Shown here one piece after another: positions 60,988 to 64,000 of a stretch of DNA of 64,000 bases. The notes below the pieces were generated by a model that saw only the letters and a program-made list of their open reading frames with translations, was not told where the DNA came from and ran no database searches. Origin of the DNA: Cohaesibacter haloalkalitolerans (lineage in GTDB: Bacteria; Pseudomonadota; Alphaproteobacteria; Rhizobiales; Cohaesibacteraceae). Numbering within the stretch: position 1 is the stretch's first letter; each line of letters starts with the position of its first letter. The stretch is from positions 558,001-622,000 of the forward strand of contig NZ_QNUM01000003.1 of assembly GCF_003574655.1 (NCBI RefSeq), read 5' to 3'. The position numbers and the translations under genes were made by a program.

Positions 60988-61013
60988 AAAGGGGCCTTGC
61001 GGCCCCTTTTTCG
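60988..61013 (+). terminator. Terminator of the gad operon
   Basis: AAAGGGGCC (60988-60996), TTGC loop, GGCCCCTTT (61001-61009), then TTTTCG. It probably also serves the opposing chemotaxis gene on the minus strand. Confidence 0.9.
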
Positions 61014-61039
61014 TTTCGTCTCAAATGAAACCGGAGTTC

Positions 61040-62329
61040 CTAGAGAACCTGATAGGTCTCGTCCAGAGCACTGAGGAACTTGCCTGCATGCTGGCTGAGA
61101 TCATTGGACTGACCGCTCAGATGGCCGGACCGCTCGGAAACCAGTTTTGCCGCCGCCTCGGTTTCCCGTGCTGACCGTTCGACGCTCTGCAGAGCAGTGT
61201 TGATCTTCTCGGCGCCGCTGGAGGCCTGGATCACATTGTCGGCGATTTCCTTGGCCGCTGCTGACTGCTGCTCCACAGCCGTGGCGATAGACGAGGAAAT
61301 GTCTGTTATGTGGGTGATCGTGCCTGCAATTTTCTCGATCGCGGAAACCGTCTGGCTGGTTGACGTCTGGATCGCCGAAACCTGGCCGGAAATTTCCTCG
61401 GTTGCCTTCGCGGTCTGGTTTGCCAGATCCTTCACCTCGGCTGCCACAACAGCAAAGCCGCGCCCGGCTTCACCGGCACGCGCTGCCTCGATCGTGGCGT
61501 TGAGCGCCAGCAGGTTGGTCTGTTCGGCAATTTCCTGAATGAGGCGAATGACATCACCAATGCGGCTTGCCGATGTGGCCAGTTCGCTGACCACATTGGT
61601 TGTTGCCTCAGCCTGTCCCGAGGCCTCGTGCACCACCTGGGTAGAGGTTGAAACCTGCCGCCCGATTTCTTCGATGGACGCGGAAAGCTCTTCGGTTGCG
61701 GCCTGAACAGAGCGCATATTCTCAACGGTCTGATTGGTCAACGAGAACAGCGCCGAGGTTTCACCACTGGTACGGCGGGCATCCCCGATCATCTGCTCGG
61801 CAGTCCCCTGCAAGTCGCAGGCAGCAGTTTCGATAGACTGGACCACATTACCAACACTGTTCTGAAAGGTTCCGGACAGAGCCTGAAACTTTCGGTTCTG
61901 ATTGAATGCGGCTTCACTGTTCTCGGCATCCTGCAACACGGCGCAGGCATAGGGCACGCCGTCAATCACAGCGATTGACACATCGGTCAGAGCACCAAAA
62001 TTGCTGCCATCAGCCTTGTTGTAGATGATGCGACCCGACCACTTGCCGCGCTTGCTGATCGCATCCTCAACCATCCGGGTCATATCCAACACCGGTTTGC
62101 CGCCATATTGTTCCTTGGCCAGAAGCTGTTCAACCCGACGGCGCTGAACAGCCTCAAGAGACGGAAAGCCGGATGCCGATAGAAAGGCCTTGTTGGCGTA
62201 GACGATACCTTGGCGACCGGGCGCCAGACAATTCATGTAAACTCCGGATGGAGATTCACCCATGGCAATAGCCACCAGATCATTCATGGAAGGTCCGGTC
62301 GCTGCCTTCTTTTTCCCTAGCCCAAACAT
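61040..62329 (-). CDS. Soluble methyl-accepting chemotaxis protein with PAS domain
   Basis: A 429-residue cytosolic chemoreceptor with no membrane helix. Residues about 15-135 form a PAS-like sensor ([20 protein letters not shown], then AFLSASGF, later [20 protein letters not shown]); a coiled region follows and the MA signalling domain peaks at the hairpin [20 protein letters not shown], then [18 protein letters not shown], with the [20 protein letters not shown]-type helices behind it. ATG at 62329 starts [10 protein letters not shown] and has a GGGAGTAGAG site; an in-frame codon 51 nt upstream is less likely. No che genes are adjacent. PAS-type soluble receptors often sense redox or energy state through FAD or heme, but the cofactor cannot be read here. 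Confidence 0.92.
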   Translation of the reverse strand: MFGLGKKKAATGPSMNDLVAIAMGESPSGVYMNCLAPGRQGIVYANKAFLSASGFPSLEAVQRRRVEQLLAKEQYGGKPVLDMTRMVEDAISKRGKWSGRIIYNKADGSNFGALTDVSIAVIDGVPYACAVLQDAENSEAAFNQNRKFQALSGTFQNSVGNVVQSIETAACDLQGTAEQMIGDARRTSGETSALFSLTNQTVENMRSVQAATEELSASIEEIGRQVSTSTQVVHEASGQAEATTNVVSELATSASRIGDVIRLIQEIAEQTNLLALNATIEAARAGEAGRGFAVVAAEVKDLANQTAKATEEISGQVSAIQTSTSQTVSAIEKIAGTITHITDISSSIATAVEQQSAAAKEIADNVIQASSGAEKINTALQSVERSARETEAAAKLVSERSGHLSGQSNDLSQHAGKFLSALDETYQVL

Positions 62330-62996
62330 CGCTCTACTCCCGCGCAACCGCGCACAATCGGATTGTTTGGGTGCAACCATGCAACTGCACCATTTGACAA
62401 CAGGTTAACCATGAAGTCGCAAGTTTTGCGATAAACAGAAAAGTACAAAACCATGCCGCGCGTTCTTGACGCAGCGAGTTTTGGCAAGAAAGAGAAAGTC
62501 TGAATGTGACGCTACGAAGCGTCGACACACCTAACGGCAGCGGGAATGCGGCAAGGAAAGTGGCTCCGACCAAACCTATCGGTGTTTGCCCGGCGCTGAT
62601 AACACGATGGGGTGCACCCGGCACTCTCGCAGAACAAGAGCATCAAAGAGGCACCCCATCACCAGTCCCCCCACGGGAACTCTTTAATCCTGATCCGGCT
62701 TTAAAAGGCAGGCCAAACACCAAGCTTGTTCAAGCCCAATCTGGCATGCACAAACTTGCAAAGCCCACTTTTCTGCAAATTCAGCTAGGATTATTAGCAA
62801 AAGAAGGTCAACCGCACTAGTACATTTAACAATACAACTCTAACACAGAATTTGTGCAAAGCGCCCCAAAAGGCTAGAGACTGATGAAATTTCAGTCATT
62901 TGGTCATATATTATGCGGATCCATGCCTGCTCAGAAAGCCGTGCAAAGATAGAGGGAAATGGAGATCGCTATCAGGAAACCAGACTCCGAAGAGCC
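62330..62996. other. 667-nt spacer with hairpins
   Basis: A plus-strand frame of about 100 codons (62506-62820) lacks a ribosome site and any recognisable product, so I do not call it. Two inverted repeats occur: GACGCT/AGCGTC near 62510-62525 and GATGGGGTGC/GCACCCCATC (62606-62615, 62651-62660). The chemotaxis gene promoter should lie near 62340-62420. Confidence 0.5.
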
Positions 62997-63629
62997 CTAT
63001 CGGGACAGCGCGTAGGTTCGCATGGCCTCATCCATCAGCAACTTCTGCTGATACTCGATGGCAGGCATCACGATCATATCGACGATTTCGACGATCTTTG
63101 ATTTGTCCGGTTGCTGCCAAGTCATGAAAAACTCGCTCCGCAACAGGTCAAACGGCAAATGCTTGAGCCGTGCAGGCAATGGCTGCGAGCTGATTTCACC
63201 GCGCTCCACAGCCCTGAACAGAATCCTGTCGAGCACAGAGTTGCTGGCCAAGGTGATTTTTTCCCTCAGATCGACTGGTCGAACGGACGTCTCCCGATAG
63301 TATTCAACCATCTGCGAAGCGAGGATCATCATCATGTGGCCGCGCATGTTGCAGACCTCATCCAGCAAACTGACAAGATCATCCCTTAGCGATCCCTGAT
63401 CTGGAACAGCCGGCCTGTTTTGCTGAAAATAATGCAACAAGGCAGCTTCAAAAAGCTCGATCTTGTTGGACCAGCGCCTGTAGACAACAGACCGGCTGGT
63501 CTGGGCGCGCTTGACGACGCCTTCCACCGTATAATGCTGGAAACCGTGAACGACCACTTCCTCCCAGGCCGCGTCCAGAATGGCATGCTCGAGTGCTTCG
63601 CCTCGGCGCCTTGTCTTCTTCTCGCTCAC
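62997..63629 (-). CDS. TetR-family transcriptional regulator
   Basis: A 210-residue repressor-type protein. The N-terminal helix-turn-helix is LEHAILDAAWEEVVVHGFQH followed by YTVEGVVKRAQTSRSVVYRR and WSNKIELFEAALLHYF (about residues 12-68), a textbook TetR pattern. The C-terminal ligand and dimer domain is all-helical and not assignable to a ligand class. GTG start at 63629 behind a GGAGGAAGAT site. It is close to, and in the same direction as, the PfkB-family gene end, 248 nt apart. Its targets are unknown. Confidence 0.92.
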   Translation of the reverse strand: MSEKKTRRRGEALEHAILDAAWEEVVVHGFQHYTVEGVVKRAQTSRSVVYRRWSNKIELFEAALLHYFQQNRPAVPDQGSLRDDLVSLLDEVCNMRGHMMMILASQMVEYYRETSVRPVDLREKITLASNSVLDRILFRAVERGEISSQPLPARLKHLPFDLLRSEFFMTWQQPDKSKIVEIVDMIVMPAIEYQQKLLMDEAMRTYALSR

Positions 63630-63877
63630 ATCTTCCTCCGCTAACCAAACACAGCATTGTCACTTTGCGAATGCGACCACCTGTGGGGTTAGATACGGTC
63701 TGGTTCCCTATATTACAAGATTGTCAAACCCGACAATTCGCATTCAAAGGTACAAATGCCAATAATGTGATCGCGACCACCGATCGCAAACCCCAAAATA
63801 CGAAAAGCACGCCGCCTAAGCAGCATGCCTTTCATCATTGACCGATTATTCCGGCTTTGAGCCTGAAAGCTATCCTC

Positions 63878-64000
63878 TCAAAGCTCCCTAGCCCAAGGCG
63901 GATTGGCTCCCTTGCGCGATACGGTAACGGCAGCAACCTTGGCTGCAAAGGCCATGGCGTCAGCAATCTGGCTGTCGGAAATACCCTTCAGTGCCGCCTT
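63878..64000 (-). CDS. PfkB-family carbohydrate kinase (fructokinase-like), C-terminal fragment
   Basis: The minus strand is open from the window edge for 40 residues: KAALKGISDSQIADAMAFAA, then KVAAVTVSRKGANPPWAREL and the stop. The helix AFAAKVAAVTVSRKGANPPW is the usual C-terminal end of bacterial fructokinases of the PfkB family, which phosphorylate fructose on C6. The catalytic part, including the GAGD anion hole, lies outside the window, so the substrate is a guess. Confidence 0.7.
   Translation of the reverse strand, partial: KAALKGISDSQIADAMAFAAKVAAVTVSRKGANPPWAREL

Noticed and set aside
62506-62820. Plus-strand frame of about 104 codons
   Set aside because: No ribosome site, no hydrophobic or domain pattern, and it spans a large inverted repeat.

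Overview
The window is a chromosomal segment of an alphaproteobacterium, most likely of the order Hyphomicrobiales (Rhizobiales). I base this on the run rplQ, Do-like protease, rarA, crcB, RluA-family synthase, HAD phosphatase, ATP12, pccB that follows the ribosomal cluster, on the 172-residue TTG-started L10, and on the alphaproteobacterial ATP12 chaperone. The genus cannot be fixed from the sequence; a marine genus is only a guess.

Layout. 1-2.2 kb: the 3' end of folP, then folB and folK (folate synthesis), then a flavin reductase, all on +. 2.2-11.1 kb (-): a small potassium-channel-like protein, pccB, and a compact housekeeping run read from the Do-like protease through rarA, crcB, a pseudouridine synthase and a HAD phosphatase to ATP12. 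11.2-30 kb (-): an unbroken str-S10-spc-alpha ribosomal supercluster from rpsL to rplQ, with fusA, tufA, secY, adk and rpoA. 30-42.8 kb (-): the secE-nusG-rplKAJL-rpoBC (rif) region with its L10 leader, attenuator-like hairpins between rplL and rpoB, and tRNA-Trp. 43.1-44.1 kb (+): a KAS III-like thiolase-fold enzyme placed between tRNA-Trp and a second tuf gene. 44.2-45.9 kb (-): tufB, tRNA-Gly, tRNA-Tyr and their probable promoter. 46.1-47.4 kb (+): a TfoX-N protein and rlmB. 47.5-52.1 kb: loosely packed accessory DNA with small secreted proteins, tRNA-Thr, an orphan two-helix membrane protein, a 30-bp palindrome and a methyltransferase gene broken by an in-frame amber codon. 52.1-55.7 kb (+): the sulfate ABC importer sbp-cysT-cysW-cysA. 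55.9-61 kb (+): a four-gene operon. 61-64 kb (-): a soluble PAS-type chemotaxis receptor, a TetR regulator and the end of a PfkB-family sugar kinase.

The most interesting part is the operon at 55.9-61 kb: a glutamate decarboxylase (makes GABA), a prokaryotic pentameric ligand-gated ion channel with very ELIC-like M2-M3 sequence, a membrane Cache-domain protein whose cytoplasmic half looks like a degenerate histidine kinase, and an MFS transporter. Gene spacing is 10 nt, 18 nt and a 4-nt overlap, and a strong terminator follows. ELIC is known to be opened by GABA and primary amines, so a bacterial module that makes, senses and moves GABA or a related amine is a reasonable, untested hypothesis.

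Limits: everything here comes from reading the sequence and translations; no database search, structure prediction or folding program was run. Transmembrane and domain boundaries are approximate.
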